Shown in pieces: positions 1-7,885 of a stretch of 36,572 bases of DNA. Origin of the DNA: CAMLHU01 sp039917855 (GTDB lineage Bacteria > Gemmatimonadota > Gemmatimonadetes > Gemmatimonadales > GWC2-71-9); the NCBI GenBank assembly GCA_039917855.1, contig JBDSIR010000035.1, forward strand, positions 1 through 36,572, written 5' to 3'. Position numbers and translations under genes: made by a program. Position 1 is the first letter of the stretch; every line of letters begins with the position of its first letter. The notes beneath the pieces were generated by a model. That model was given only the letters and a program-made list of their open reading frames with translations, had not been told where the DNA came from and did not search any database.

Positions 1-2
1 CG

Positions 3-1217
3 TGGCCACGATTAACCGACCTCATGCCCGCATACTTCCCTGGCGTTCAGAGCAAGCGCGACGCCCTTGTTGTCGATATTGACCGGGCAATGTTGCTCGC
101 GCGCATGGAGAAGTACTTCGACAAGAGCATCAGTCATGAGGCGATGGCAGCCATCTGTTCGGAGGCGATTGAAACGGCGAATGCCGACTTTGATCTTCGT
201 GCTACTCGCGAGTTGCTGCTAGCCAGAGGTGTTCGTCCAGAGTATTTCGTTCCATTCGTATTTCGGCCGCTCGACCTGCGGTGGATCTATTGGGAACCCG
301 AGGGTGACCTCCTTGGGCGCAAATCCCCAGACCTCTTTGCGAACGTCAATCCCAGCAATCAGTTCATCGTGTCGCAGCAAAGGCCACGCGGGTCGTGGGA
401 TCCGCCGCAAGTTGTAACATCGTTGGGTTGTCTCGATTTGATGGACCGGAGCGCCAGTTTCTTTCCGCTCTATTTAAAGGAAGAAGCGATGGCCGGGTCG
501 ATCTTCGATGGAGCGCCCACCGGCACCAAGCCCAACCTCTCGAAGGAAGGAGTCAAGTACCTCTCAACGATGGGTGCCGCGCGGGAGAAGCCGCTGTTCT
601 GGCACATCCTCGCGATTCTGCATTCTCCCACGTACCGTGCCGAGAATGCGGGAGCATTGCGGCAGGACTGGCCCCGAGTACCGCTGCCGAAGGACCACGC
701 ACTCTTCGACCGTTCACTCCAGCTAGGGTGGGAGTTGCGGCTCTTGCTCGATCCAGAGGTGGATCGCCCGTTTGGCCCCGCAGCGGGGTATCCGCACAAC
801 CAGATGAAGTTCGGGCCTCTTACCACCGTTGGTGGCGGCCAGCTCGATCCAGCGCGAGGGGATCTGGCGCTCGAAGCCGGGTGGGGGAATCCGGGCAAGG
901 GAGGGATCGTGATGCCGGGCAAGGGGCGGGTCACTGATCACGGCGACACGCTCGACATCTACCTCAGCGACCGCGCCCACTGGGCCAACGTCCCCAAGCC
1001 GGTGTGGGAATACACGCTCGGCGGGTACCAGGTCATCAAGAAGTGGCTGAGCTACCGGGAAAAGAAGATCCTGGGCCGAGACCTGACACCGGAGGAGGCG
1101 CGGTATGTGACCGAGATGGTGCGGCGCATCGCGGCGATCATCTCGATGGGGCCGAAGCTGGATGCGAATTATGAGGCGTGCAAGAAGGATGGGTACGGGT
1201 GGCCGGGGGGAGTCTAG
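3..1217 (+). CDS. Type ISP restriction-modification enzyme, C-terminal part (5' truncated by window)
   Basis: The reading frame is open from base 3 with no stop upstream, so the gene enters from outside the window; the ATG at 24 is probably internal. The ~400 residues match the C-terminal target-recognition region of single-chain type ISP enzymes (LlaGI/LlaBIII-like), which join nuclease, helicase, methyltransferase and specificity domains in one chain. Recognisable segments are FPGVQSKRD near the start, the PFVFRPLDLRWIYWEP block and the closing VWEYTLGGYQVIKKWLSYRE block, followed by a helical tail. The role would be recognising a DNA sequence for methylation of self and translocation-dependent cleavage of foreign DNA. 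A terminator follows directly. The nuclease, helicase and methyltransferase parts are not visible, so activity cannot be judged. Confidence 0.85.
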   Translation, partial: WPRLTDLMPAYFPGVQSKRDALVVDIDRAMLLARMEKYFDKSISHEAMAAICSEAIETANADFDLRATRELLLARGVRPEYFVPFVFRPLDLRWIYWEPEGDLLGRKSPDLFANVNPSNQFIVSQQRPRGSWDPPQVVTSLGCLDLMDRSASFFPLYLKEEAMAGSIFDGAPTGTKPNLSKEGVKYLSTMGAAREKPLFWHILAILHSPTYRAENAGALRQDWPRVPLPKDHALFDRSLQLGWELRLLLDPEVDRPFGPAAGYPHNQMKFGPLTTVGGGQLDPARGDLALEAGWGNPGKGGIVMPGKGRVTDHGDTLDIYLSDRAHWANVPKPVWEYTLGGYQVIKKWLSYREKKILGRDLTPEEARYVTEMVRRIAAIISMGPKLDANYEACKKDGYGWPGGV

Positions 1218-1254
1218 AGTTGAGAGTTTGGAGTATGGAGGGGTGCAAAGAAAG

Positions 1255-1286
1255 ACCCCCGCTGGGGTGGCGGGGGTTTGCGTTTT
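1255..1286. terminator. Rho-independent terminator, probably bidirectional
   Basis: The stem ACCCCCGC (1255-1262) pairs with GCGGGGGT (1270-1277) around a 7-nt loop. A T-rich tail follows on the plus strand (ttgcgttttt), and an A-rich stretch precedes it (gcaaagaaag), giving a T-rich tail on the minus strand. It sits between the convergent restriction gene and the hicB-like gene and could end both transcripts. Confidence 0.8.
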
Positions 1287-1302
1287 TGTTGGGGCGGACT
1301 GC

Positions 1303-1647
1303 CTATGCCTCGAATACAGGCGTCGAGCTGGCAGTGAGCGCACCCTCTGGCACCTGGTAGATAAGCGGTGTCGCGGCCGGTGGGTTGGCTCCGGCCTGCA
1401 GCCACGCCGGGACGCCACCTGCCGGAACTGCCACAGGGTCGCCGAAGTGGAGATAGGCGCGCAGCGCAGCCTCGAGAGAGGCCCAAAGATCGGCCTCGGC
1501 CTCGCCTGGAGTCGCGCCGCTCCCCATCGCCGCGGGGATCTCGGCAATTCTCAGGAGCAGCTCACCCTCTGGGGTGATCTCCCTGACCACGGTCCAGGGC
1601 AGGCGGAGAAGCTGCTGCAACTGTTGATCCTGCATTCGATACCTCAT
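1303..1647 (-). CDS. HicB-like antitoxin
   Basis: This 114-residue protein carries the HicB N-terminal pattern: a beta strand (LPWTVVREITPEGELLLRI), then IPAAMGSGATPGEAEADLW and a helix ending in AYL. This is the partial RNase H-like fold that binds HicA. The start overlaps the hicA stop by 4 nt, and the order toxin then antitoxin is usual for hicAB. The C-terminal ~45 residues are Pro/Ala-rich and show no clear ribbon-helix-helix or HTH domain, so autoregulation by this protein is uncertain. The likely role is neutralising the neighbouring mRNA interferase. Confidence 0.7.
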   Translation of the reverse strand: MRYRMQDQQLQQLLRLPWTVVREITPEGELLLRIAEIPAAMGSGATPGEAEADLWASLEAALRAYLHFGDPVAVPAGGVPAWLQAGANPPAATPLIYQVPEGALTASSTPVFEA

Positions 1648-1925
1648 CGGTCGAGGTCAGCGGGGACCAACCCATTGGCGCGGAGCTGACTCACCATGTG
1701 ACGCACGAGATAGGGCTTCATCGCACCCGAGCCCCTATCCACGAGTCCCACCATCACCGGGTTTCCTTCGGGTGACAATCCCCGCCACAAACGATGGCTT
1801 CCACCGGCCGATGGCGCAAGCTCAAAGCCCAAATGGCTCAGGACGGCGGCGGCTTCATCGTAGGTGAATCCGACCGGTTTCGTGTCGGCGAGCATCCTCG
1901 CCAGAGTCTTGCGCCATTGGGCCAT
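1644..1925 (-). CDS. HicA-like mRNA interferase toxin
   Basis: This is a 93-residue protein. HicA toxins are small dsRBD-fold ribonucleases whose catalytic His lies in a G-S-H motif; here the motif is GGSHRLWRG in the middle of the chain. It is preceded by a helix containing FTYDEAAAVLSHLGFE, which matches the usual 'ev..iL.k.GF' segment. It is somewhat longer than the typical 60-80 residues because of an N-terminal helix. It overlaps hicB by 4 nt and starts 3 nt after the upstream gene, so the three minus-strand genes are probably co-transcribed. Assignment rests on motif and gene order. Confidence 0.72.
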   Translation of the reverse strand: MAQWRKTLARMLADTKPVGFTYDEAAAVLSHLGFELAPSAGGSHRLWRGLSPEGNPVMVGLVDRGSGAMKPYLVRHMVSQLRANGLVPADLDR

Positions 1926-1928
1926 CGT

Positions 1929-2345
1929 TCATGTCTTCTGTGGTGGCTCATGGATCGAGATGGGTGTTCCACCACAGTCAACGCCGCCGACGAGGAACCG
2001 GACCCGATAGTCCCCTGGCCCGGGAAGCGTAAGTGCGCCTGGCCCAAAGCCGAGCAGCAAGATGCCACGCGTAGGGTATCCTGGACCGGTCGTCCGGAGC
2101 TTGAGCGTGCCCTGGATCGAGGGGCGGACCGGCTGCTCATCCCCGTCCAGGAAGTCGATCGAGAGCGGATGGTCCGAACCCTCCGCCAGGCTGCCCGCGA
2201 AACTTGCGACCAGGTAGCAGGGTGGGAACGGCACCGGCCGCACCTTGAGCTGATCCCAAAGGACGTCGAACACCCCCACGATCGTCAGTTTGCCACTGGC
2301 GTCTTGAGCCGCATAGTCAGCGAGGTGCGCGAATCGAAGCTCCAT
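1929..2345 (-). CDS. Conserved protein of unknown function (DUF6941-like)
   Basis: A 138-residue soluble protein with no signal peptide. The opening ELRFAHLADYAAQDASGKLTIVGVFD, followed by a beta-rich body, resembles a bacterial family of unknown function that I remember as DUF6941 (label from memory). The N-terminal 'FA.LADYA....GKL.i.GvFD' pattern is the recognisable part. The ATG is preceded by a good ribosome-binding site (GGAGG, 5 nt upstream). It lies 3 nt upstream of the hicA-like gene on the same strand and may be its operon leader. The biochemical function is unknown. Confidence 0.6.
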   Translation of the reverse strand: MELRFAHLADYAAQDASGKLTIVGVFDVLWDQLKVRPVPFPPCYLVASFAGSLAEGSDHPLSIDFLDGDEQPVRPSIQGTLKLRTTGPGYPTRGILLLGFGPGALTLPGPGDYRVRFLVGGVDCGGTPISIHEPPQKT

Positions 2346-2479
2346 CTGTCCTCCGTAGGTCTGCCCAACAGTAGATCAATTCCTTGCCGGACACGTCACC
2401 ACAATCGGAGCGCCGCGGGGCAGAATTGCGCGTCCGCCCGGAGGCCCCTGGCGGCCCATCGAGATCGGCGACTCGAGTT

Positions 2480-3079
2480 TTAGGCTGCCCCGATTTTGAA
2501 CCACTCCTCACCCTCGGGCGGATGGCAAAGATTGATCAACCGGAAATTTCCCACCAGCAACACGTCTTCGAATCCAGAGTTCCGTGCCTCCTCAAGGGAC
2601 TGTGATCGGAATTCCGCAATGGTGGCCGGATGATCGTAGTTGAAGCTCCGGTGTCCATCGAGCACTAGCACCAAGCGCTCCTTCTCCTTTGGTCCATACC
2701 TACACGCCTTCTTGCGGATCGCGTCGACCAACTCTTGCGCATGTTCCGCCGGACGAAACTCAGTGGTGATGTGACCATTGCGACCAACCTCGCGACCGTG
2801 CTCAGGGGACGTTGGCACCCTTGTGACTTGGAGCCTCAATTGGCCCTTGGGACCCGTCGCGACAAAATCAAAGCCCCCCTCCAGACCATCAGCACGGATC
2901 GGATCCGACCAGGTCTCACCCCAGCCGCGCAGAATAATCACCGCAAGTCGTGCCGCTGTTTCCGCTCCTCCCTCGCCGTGAGGCCAGGGTCCTGAATACG
3001 AGGTGACCATCCTACCCTCCTTCGTGAATCGGATGGACATTGTGTATTCAGGCATTCCGCCACCTTGAGATTCTTCCAT
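2480..3079 (-). CDS. Hypothetical protein
   Basis: I do not recognise this protein. About 199 residues are encoded from the ATG at 3079; an ATG at 3055 preceded by AAGGTGG is an equally good start. Longer versions would start at a TTG inside the promoter described at 3156-3184, so I reject them. The middle segment GGFDFVATGPKGQLRLQVTRV, followed by a charged helix and the hydrophobic strands RLVLVLDG and DVLLVGNFRLINL, gives an alternating alpha/beta pattern. It has no membrane segment. It stands alone with its own promoter and could be an orphan of the adjacent defence-type region. Confidence 0.55.
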   Translation of the reverse strand: MEESQGGGMPEYTMSIRFTKEGRMVTSYSGPWPHGEGGAETAARLAVIILRGWGETWSDPIRADGLEGGFDFVATGPKGQLRLQVTRVPTSPEHGREVGRNGHITTEFRPAEHAQELVDAIRKKACRYGPKEKERLVLVLDGHRSFNYDHPATIAEFRSQSLEEARNSGFEDVLLVGNFRLINLCHPPEGEEWFKIGAA

Positions 3080-3138
3080 ACAACCCCCCGAATCAGGTCT
3101 GCAGGTCGCCTCCGGTGCGCCAAATAGCCCTTCCACCA

Positions 3139-3158
3139 AAATACCTTCTTCGGTATTT
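3139..3158. promoter_or_regulatory. Inverted repeat overlapping -10 and transcription start (possible operator)
   Basis: AAATACC (3139-3145) and GGTATTT (3152-3158) form a perfect 7-bp inverted repeat with a 6-nt spacer. It touches the -10 box and the predicted start of transcription. A repressor site or a 5' mRNA hairpin are both possible; neither can be proven from sequence. Confidence 0.4.
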
Positions 3159-3184
3159 ATACGGGTTTGGCTTTCGGAAGTCAA
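3156..3184 (-). promoter_or_regulatory. Sigma-70-type promoter for the gene at 2480-3079
   Basis: On the minus strand TTGACT (3184-3179) and TATAAA (3161-3156) are separated by exactly 17 nt. This is a near-consensus promoter in an AT-rich patch of otherwise GC-rich sequence. Transcription would start near 3148, about 70-90 nt before the candidate start codons. Confidence 0.7.
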
Positions 3185-3264
3185 TAACTCGGAGGACGTC
3201 GCACACAGCAGACATCTGAAGCAAGAACCCCCGCCAAGGGGGCAAGAGGGCTGCAGAGTTTGGC

Positions 3265-3284
3265 TCGCGCGATGAATCGCGCGA
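3265..3284. terminator. Hairpin downstream of uvrA
   Basis: TCGCGCGAT (3265-3273) and ATCGCGCGA (3276-3284) are perfectly complementary with a 2-nt gap. It lies between the uvrA stop and the promoter of the next minus-strand gene. No clear T-tract follows, so terminator function is tentative. Confidence 0.4.
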
Positions 3285-3305
3285 CCACGATCACGGCTTT
3301 CACAC

Positions 3306-3327
3306 GGCCGCCCGAGGACGGGCGGCC
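3306..3327 (-). terminator. GC hairpin directly after uvrA
   Basis: GGCCGCCC (3306-3313) pairs with GGGCGGCC (3320-3327) around a 6-nt loop, 11 nt beyond the uvrA stop codon. The tail is only weakly T-rich. It probably marks the uvrA transcript end together with the hairpin at 3265-3284. Confidence 0.5.
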
Positions 3328-3337
3328 CTCGGCCGGG

Positions 3338-6235
3338 TCAGCTCAACGCCTGCTTCAGGAAATGCCCGGTGTGGCTCCCCTCGACCTTCGCCACCTCCTC
3401 CGGCGTCCCTTCCGCCACGACATAGCCTCCCTCGTTCCCGCCCTCGGGGCCGAGGTCGATCACGTGGTCGGCGGTCTTGAGGACATCGAGATTGTGCTCG
3501 ATGACCACGACGCTGTTCCCCTTGTCCACCAGCCGGTGCAGCACCTCGAGCAGCAACCGCACATCCTCGAAATGCAATCCGGTCGTCGGCTCATCGAGGA
3601 TGTACAGTGTCCGCCCAGTGTCGCGCTTCGACAGTTCGGTCGAAAGCTTCACCCGCTGGGCCTCGCCCCCGGACAGCGTGGTCGCGGCCTGGCCCAGGTG
3701 GATGTAGCCGAGCCCCACATCGTTCAGGAGCTCGAGCTTCTCGGCGATCCGGCCCTGCGACGCGAAGAACTCCAGTGCGTCGCTCACGGTCAGGTCGAGG
3801 ACCTCGGCGATGCTCCGCCCCTTGAAGCGCACCTCGAGCGTCTCTCTATTGTAGCGGCGCCCCTTGCACACCTCGCACGGGACGTAGACATCGGGCAGGA
3901 AGTGCATCTCGATCTTGACCAGGCCGTCCCCTTCGCACGCCTCGCACCGGCCCCCCTTCACGTTGAACGAGAACCGCCCGGGCCCGTAGCCCCGCATCTT
4001 GGCCTCGGGGAGCTGGGCAAAGAGCTCGCGGATGGGGGTGAAGAGCCCGGTGTATGTCGCCGGATTGGACCGCGGCGTCCGACCGATGGGACTCTGGTCG
4101 ATGTCGATGACCTTGTCGATCCGGTCGAGCCCCTCGATCCGGGTGTATTTCCCCGGCACCAGCTTGGCCCGGTAGAAGTGGCGTGCGAGCGTCCGATAGA
4201 GGATGTCACTCACCAGTGTCGACTTCCCCGATCCCGACACGCCGGTCACGGCTGTGAACACGCCCAGCGGGATCTCGACGTTCAGGTCGCGGAGGTTGTG
4301 CTCGCTGGCCCCGACGATCCTGAGCGCATTCCCCTTGGCCGACTTGCGCCGCTCCTTCGGGATCCGGACGCGCAGCTCCTTCCGGAGGTAGCGGGAGGTG
4401 AGGGAGGTGGGGTGCGTGAGGATGTCGTCGATGGTCCCTTCGCACACCACGTGGCCACCGAGCTTGCCGGCGCCGGGACCGAGGTCGATGATGTGGTCGG
4501 CGGCGCGGATGGTCTCCTCGTCGTGCTCGACAACGATCACCGTATTGCCAAGGTCGCGCAGTTCGCGGAGGGTGCCGAGGAGGCGCGCGTTGTCGCGCTG
4601 GTGGAGGCCGATGCTCGGCTCATCCAGGATATAGAGCACGCCCACGAGGCGGGAGCCGATCTGGGTCGCGAGCCGGATCCGCTGGGCCTCGCCGCCGGAC
4701 AGGCTGGCCGCGCCACGACCGAGGGTGAGGTAGGCCAGCCCGACATCTCTAAGGAAGCGGAGCCGGTCGGTGACCTCCTTCAGGATGGGGCCGGCCACGT
4801 CAGCGTCGAGGCCGGGGCGGCCGTTGCCACGGACCGGAAGCTTCTCGAAGAAGCCGACGGCCATGTCCACCGGCATCTCGACGACGTCGCCGAGGCTCTT
4901 CTCGCCGACGGTCACCGCCAGCGATTCGGGCTTGAGGCGCCGCCCCTTGCAGACGGGACAGGCGCTCTCGACCATGAAGGCCTCGAGCTCGTTACGGATC
5001 GAGTCGCTGGAGGTCTCCTTGTAGCGGCGCTCGACGTTCCTGAGCACCCCTTCCCACTCCGCCTCGTACTCGGTCCGCTTCCCTCCCTCGGCCACGTACT
5101 TGAGGACCTTCCCCGGCATTCCATGGACAAGCGCGTGGCGCGCCGCTTCGCTGTGGGCACTCCACGGGGCGGCGAGGTCGAACTTGAACGCCTTGGCCAG
5201 GGTCGGCAGCACGACCTTGCGCAGGTACCCGCTCGGTTCCCCCCAGGGGAGGACCACCCCTTCGAGGATGGAGATCTGGCCATCACCGAGAACGAGGTCG
5301 GCGTTGACCTCCCGGGTGGTGCCGACACCGTGGCATTCGGGGCATGCGCCGAAGGGACTATTGAAGGAGAACTGCCGCGGTTCGAGTTCGGGGAGGGAGA
5401 GGCCGCAGGTGGGGCAGCCGAATTTTTCAGAGAAGATGGTGCTGTGCGCGCCGGCGCCCTTGCCCCGCGCGCCCTCTCCCCCCGGCCCCCTCTCCCTGTC
5501 GGGAGAGGGGGTGCCTCCGTGACGAACGATCTCGACGATCCCGTCGGCGGCCCGGAGGGCGGTTTCGAGCGAATCCACCAGGCGGCCGCGATCGGCGGTC
5601 TTCACCACCAGGCGGTCGACCACGACCGCCACATTGTGATTCTGCCGGCGCACGAGGGTCGGGACCTTGTCGATCTCGTAGGTCTCCCCATCCACACGGA
5701 CGCGAATGAACCCCTGCTTCCGCAGCTCTTCGAACAGGTCGCGGAATTCTCCCTTGCGGCCTCGGATCATCGGGGCGAGGACTTCGATCCGGGTCCCTTC
5801 CGGCCATCCCAGGATCGTGTCGGCGATCTGCGACGGACTCTGCCGGGTGATCGCGGTCCCGTCGTTGGGGCAATACGGCGTCCCCGTGCGTGCCCAGAGG
5901 AGGCGGAGATAGTCGTAGATCTCGGTGACGGTCCCGACGGTCGATCGGGGGTTCTGGGTCGCGGACTTCTGCTCGATGGAAATGGCCGGCGAGAGGCCTT
6001 CGATCGCGTCGACGTCGGGCTTTTCCATCAGGCCGAGGAACTGGCGCGCATAGGCGCTCAGCGACTCGACGTAACGGCGCTGTCCTTCCGCGTAAATGGT
6101 GTCGAACGCGAGCGAGGATTTCCCCGATCCCGAGAGACCGGTGATGACGGTGAGCCGGTCACGGGGAATGGTGACCGAGATGTTCTGGAGGTTGTGCTCG
6201 CGGGCGCCGCGGACGACAAGGTGCTCTTGGGGCAT
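3338..6235 (-). CDS. uvrA: Excinuclease ABC subunit A
   Basis: A complete 965-residue UvrA, the DNA-damage sensor of nucleotide excision repair that works with UvrB and UvrC as a dimeric ABC ATPase in the cytoplasm. Both nucleotide-binding modules are present: Walker A GLSGSGKSS (residues ~33-41) and GVSGSGKST in the second half, and two LSGGEAQR signatures. The zinc-module cysteines CPTC...CPEC and the C-terminal CEAC...CEVC pair are intact. Length is close to the family norm. One oddity is a Gly/Arg/Pro-rich stretch at about residues 240-257, just before the first zinc module, encoded by a palindromic repeat (separate entry). The upstream SGNH-like gene is on the same strand 72 nt away, with a hairpin between them. 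Confidence 0.97.
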   Translation of the reverse strand: MPQEHLVVRGAREHNLQNISVTIPRDRLTVITGLSGSGKSSLAFDTIYAEGQRRYVESLSAYARQFLGLMEKPDVDAIEGLSPAISIEQKSATQNPRSTVGTVTEIYDYLRLLWARTGTPYCPNDGTAITRQSPSQIADTILGWPEGTRIEVLAPMIRGRKGEFRDLFEELRKQGFIRVRVDGETYEIDKVPTLVRRQNHNVAVVVDRLVVKTADRGRLVDSLETALRAADGIVEIVRHGGTPSPDRERGPGGEGARGKGAGAHSTIFSEKFGCPTCGLSLPELEPRQFSFNSPFGACPECHGVGTTREVNADLVLGDGQISILEGVVLPWGEPSGYLRKVVLPTLAKAFKFDLAAPWSAHSEAARHALVHGMPGKVLKYVAEGGKRTEYEAEWEGVLRNVERRYKETSSDSIRNELEAFMVESACPVCKGRRLKPESLAVTVGEKSLGDVVEMPVDMAVGFFEKLPVRGNGRPGLDADVAGPILKEVTDRLRFLRDVGLAYLTLGRGAASLSGGEAQRIRLATQIGSRLVGVLYILDEPSIGLHQRDNARLLGTLRELRDLGNTVIVVEHDEETIRAADHIIDLGPGAGKLGGHVVCEGTIDDILTHPTSLTSRYLRKELRVRIPKERRKSAKGNALRIVGASEHNLRDLNVEIPLGVFTAVTGVSGSGKSTLVSDILYRTLARHFYRAKLVPGKYTRIEGLDRIDKVIDIDQSPIGRTPRSNPATYTGLFTPIRELFAQLPEAKMRGYGPGRFSFNVKGGRCEACEGDGLVKIEMHFLPDVYVPCEVCKGRRYNRETLEVRFKGRSIAEVLDLTVSDALEFFASQGRIAEKLELLNDVGLGYIHLGQAATTLSGGEAQRVKLSTELSKRDTGRTLYILDEPTTGLHFEDVRLLLEVLHRLVDKGNSVVVIEHNLDVLKTADHVIDLGPEGGNEGGYVVAEGTPEEVAKVEGSHTGHFLKQALS
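5471..5515. repeat. Palindromic repeat inserted in frame within uvrA
   Basis: CCCCCTCTCCC (5487-5497) and GGGAGAGGGGG (5502-5512) form a perfect 11-bp inverted repeat with loop TGTC. It is preceded by a direct copy of CCCTCTCCCCC. This type of sequence is normally intergenic. Here it is read through as PSPDRERGPGGEGARG without a frameshift. Confidence 0.75.
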
Positions 6236-6273
6236 CCAAGCACATTATCCAACTTTCCCCCCGGCTTCAAGTG

Positions 6274-6299
6274 CCGAGGGACCGCCCTCCGGGCGGTCC
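6274..6299. repeat. GC-rich hairpin between the SGNH-like gene and uvrA
   Basis: GGACCGCCC (6279-6287) pairs with GGGCGGTCC (6291-6299). The 14-nt stretch CCGAGGGACCGCCC (6274-6287) recurs inverted at 7850-7863 on the other side of the SGNH-like gene. It could be a terminator or attenuator for minus-strand transcription, but no T-tract is present. Confidence 0.5.
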
Positions 6300-6306
6300 G
6301 TACGGT

Positions 6307-7716
6307 TCACTTCCCGGGGATCGAGTCGGCCGCGGGGGTCCCCACCCCGTTGAGGTAGAGGACCCGCGGGACGATGGCGTCCGCCGCCAGGCGGAAGGCC
6401 ACCCCGTTCGGGAGGAGGGTGACCGGATCCACCGCGAGTTGCCGAAGGGGGCGCCCCACGAAGGCAGAGTCGATCCCCCAGATCGGGAGGTCGACGGCGC
6501 GGGCCGCCGCCTCGAAGGCCTGGTCCCGGGCCAGTCGCGCCGGGTCGGCGGCCACCTGGATGTCCATCGGAACGATCAGCGTCATGATCCCCTGCTCTTC
6601 GGCCGCCTGCGCGAACGCCTTCAGGTCCTCGAGGTGAGGAGCGAGCAAGGTCGGATCGGCGTAGGGATCATCGGGGAGCATTCCCGAGCCAAGGAGCACC
6701 GGGTACCGTGACCGGATGGCGAGGACAATCTCCTGCACCAGCACCGAATTGAGGTACGGGGTCCGTAACGGATTGAGGCGATCCTGCCACCGCTCCGCCG
6801 GCTGGGCCAGGAGCTCTCGACGGCGGACCGGCGCGAAGTACTCGATGTCGTCGAAGGAGTAGAGCAGCACCACCAGGTCGGGGGCCAATGGCAGCGCGGC
6901 GGAGAGGATCGCGATCTGGTCTTTCGTGTTCGATCCGACCCGGCCGAGGTTCACCGACTCCCATGCTGTGCCGGTCGCAACGGCGAGCCTCGCAGCGAGC
7001 TGTTCGGAGAGCCGCTCCGCGGGATCGGCGATCCCCGCCCCGAAGGCGGCGGCGTCACCGATCAGCATCAGACGTTGGACCCCCTCCCGCTTTTCACGCG
7101 CCTCCGGACCATCTCGAAATCCTTCGGCGTTGAGCTCGACATTCAGCCGGCGCCACCGATCGAGCGAGGTGCTCTCGAGCGGAGTGACCCGGGGGTGATA
7201 CATCGCTTCCCAGCGGGCCCACCCTTCGCCGGCGACCACGGCCAGCAGAACGATGATCCCGAGTCCGACCAGGGGCCGGAGGCGCCTGGTCACCCGATTC
7301 CACATGACGATGCTGAACCCCGTCAGGAACATCGCGACGCCGGCCAGCTCGAGGAACGAGGCGCCCGGGACCGTGGAATTGATGAGATCGAGCCGGAGCA
7401 ACCGCCCCCGGGTCGGGAACTCGAAAGCGGAGCCCACCAGGTATCCCAACCCCCAGACCGCCCAACCGAGATCGATCAGGTAGGCGGATGTGCGCGCGCC
7501 GCGTGGAGCGTGGGAACGGTCGATCGGCCCCGCCGCGGGGCGACCGAGAATGAAGAGGGTGATCCCGAGGATCGCCACCACGATGCCGAGGGCGATCGCG
7601 TCGAAGCGGGACCAACGCCAGAGGGTCCGCTCCGCCACCGGCGAGGCGTAGGTGACGAGGGAGAGGAGGAGGGCGGAGAGCCCGACCGCGAGCCCTTCAC
7701 CGACGCGCCAGCGCAT
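6307..7716 (-). CDS. Membrane protein with degenerate SGNH/GDSL hydrolase domain
   Basis: 469 residues. The N-terminal ~170 residues contain about five hydrophobic helices. The C-terminal ~270 residues look like an SGNH-hydrolase fold of the kind linked to acyl transfer on sugars. The block I position reads LMLIGDAAAFGAG, where active members have GDS, so the nucleophilic Ser is Ala. Block III reads YSFDDI instead of a GxND-like motif, and the final block reads LLPNGVAFRLAADAI, where His-Pro-Asn is usual. All catalytic positions I can align are therefore lost, and a pseudoenzyme or binding role is likely. It could be co-transcribed with uvrA, though a hairpin separates them. The substrate is unknown. 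Confidence 0.7.
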   Translation of the reverse strand: MRWRVGEGLAVGLSALLLSLVTYASPVAERTLWRWSRFDAIALGIVVAILGITLFILGRPAAGPIDRSHAPRGARTSAYLIDLGWAVWGLGYLVGSAFEFPTRGRLLRLDLINSTVPGASFLELAGVAMFLTGFSIVMWNRVTRRLRPLVGLGIIVLLAVVAGEGWARWEAMYHPRVTPLESTSLDRWRRLNVELNAEGFRDGPEAREKREGVQRLMLIGDAAAFGAGIADPAERLSEQLAARLAVATGTAWESVNLGRVGSNTKDQIAILSAALPLAPDLVVLLYSFDDIEYFAPVRRRELLAQPAERWQDRLNPLRTPYLNSVLVQEIVLAIRSRYPVLLGSGMLPDDPYADPTLLAPHLEDLKAFAQAAEEQGIMTLIVPMDIQVAADPARLARDQAFEAAARAVDLPIWGIDSAFVGRPLRQLAVDPVTLLPNGVAFRLAADAIVPRVLYLNGVGTPAADSIPGK

Positions 7717-7832
7717 TGCCCCCTCGATTCGCTTCCGTGTGATCCAGCAGGCCGATCATGGCTCCGCTCCGATGTACGGGATGGGTCCAGGGACCCCCGC
7801 ACCTTACAGAGCGGAGCGCGGATGCGCCACCT

Positions 7833-7863
7833 CCGAGGGATCGCTCTCTGGGCGGTCCCTCGG
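7833..7863. repeat. Second copy of the GC-rich hairpin, upstream of the TPR gene
   Basis: CCGAGGGA (7833-7840) and TCCCTCGG (7856-7863) form a perfect inverted repeat with a GC-rich interior. Positions 7850-7863 are the exact reverse complement of 6274-6287. It lies in the 169-nt divergent gap between the SGNH-like gene and the TPR operon. Confidence 0.5.
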
Positions 7864-7885
7864 CGGCCGCCTGTTACCTTTCAGC

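Noticed and set aside
3055..3184. Translation start at the TTG at 3184 for the hypothetical gene
   Set aside because: That TTG is the first half of a near-consensus -35 box with TATAAA 17 nt downstream, so the transcript begins later.
3260..6358. A 1032-codon open frame on the plus strand opposite uvrA
   Set aside because: uvrA on the minus strand is unmistakable with all motifs; the plus-strand frame is a by-product of GC-rich codon use and has a low-complexity Asp/Val/Leu/Gly composition.
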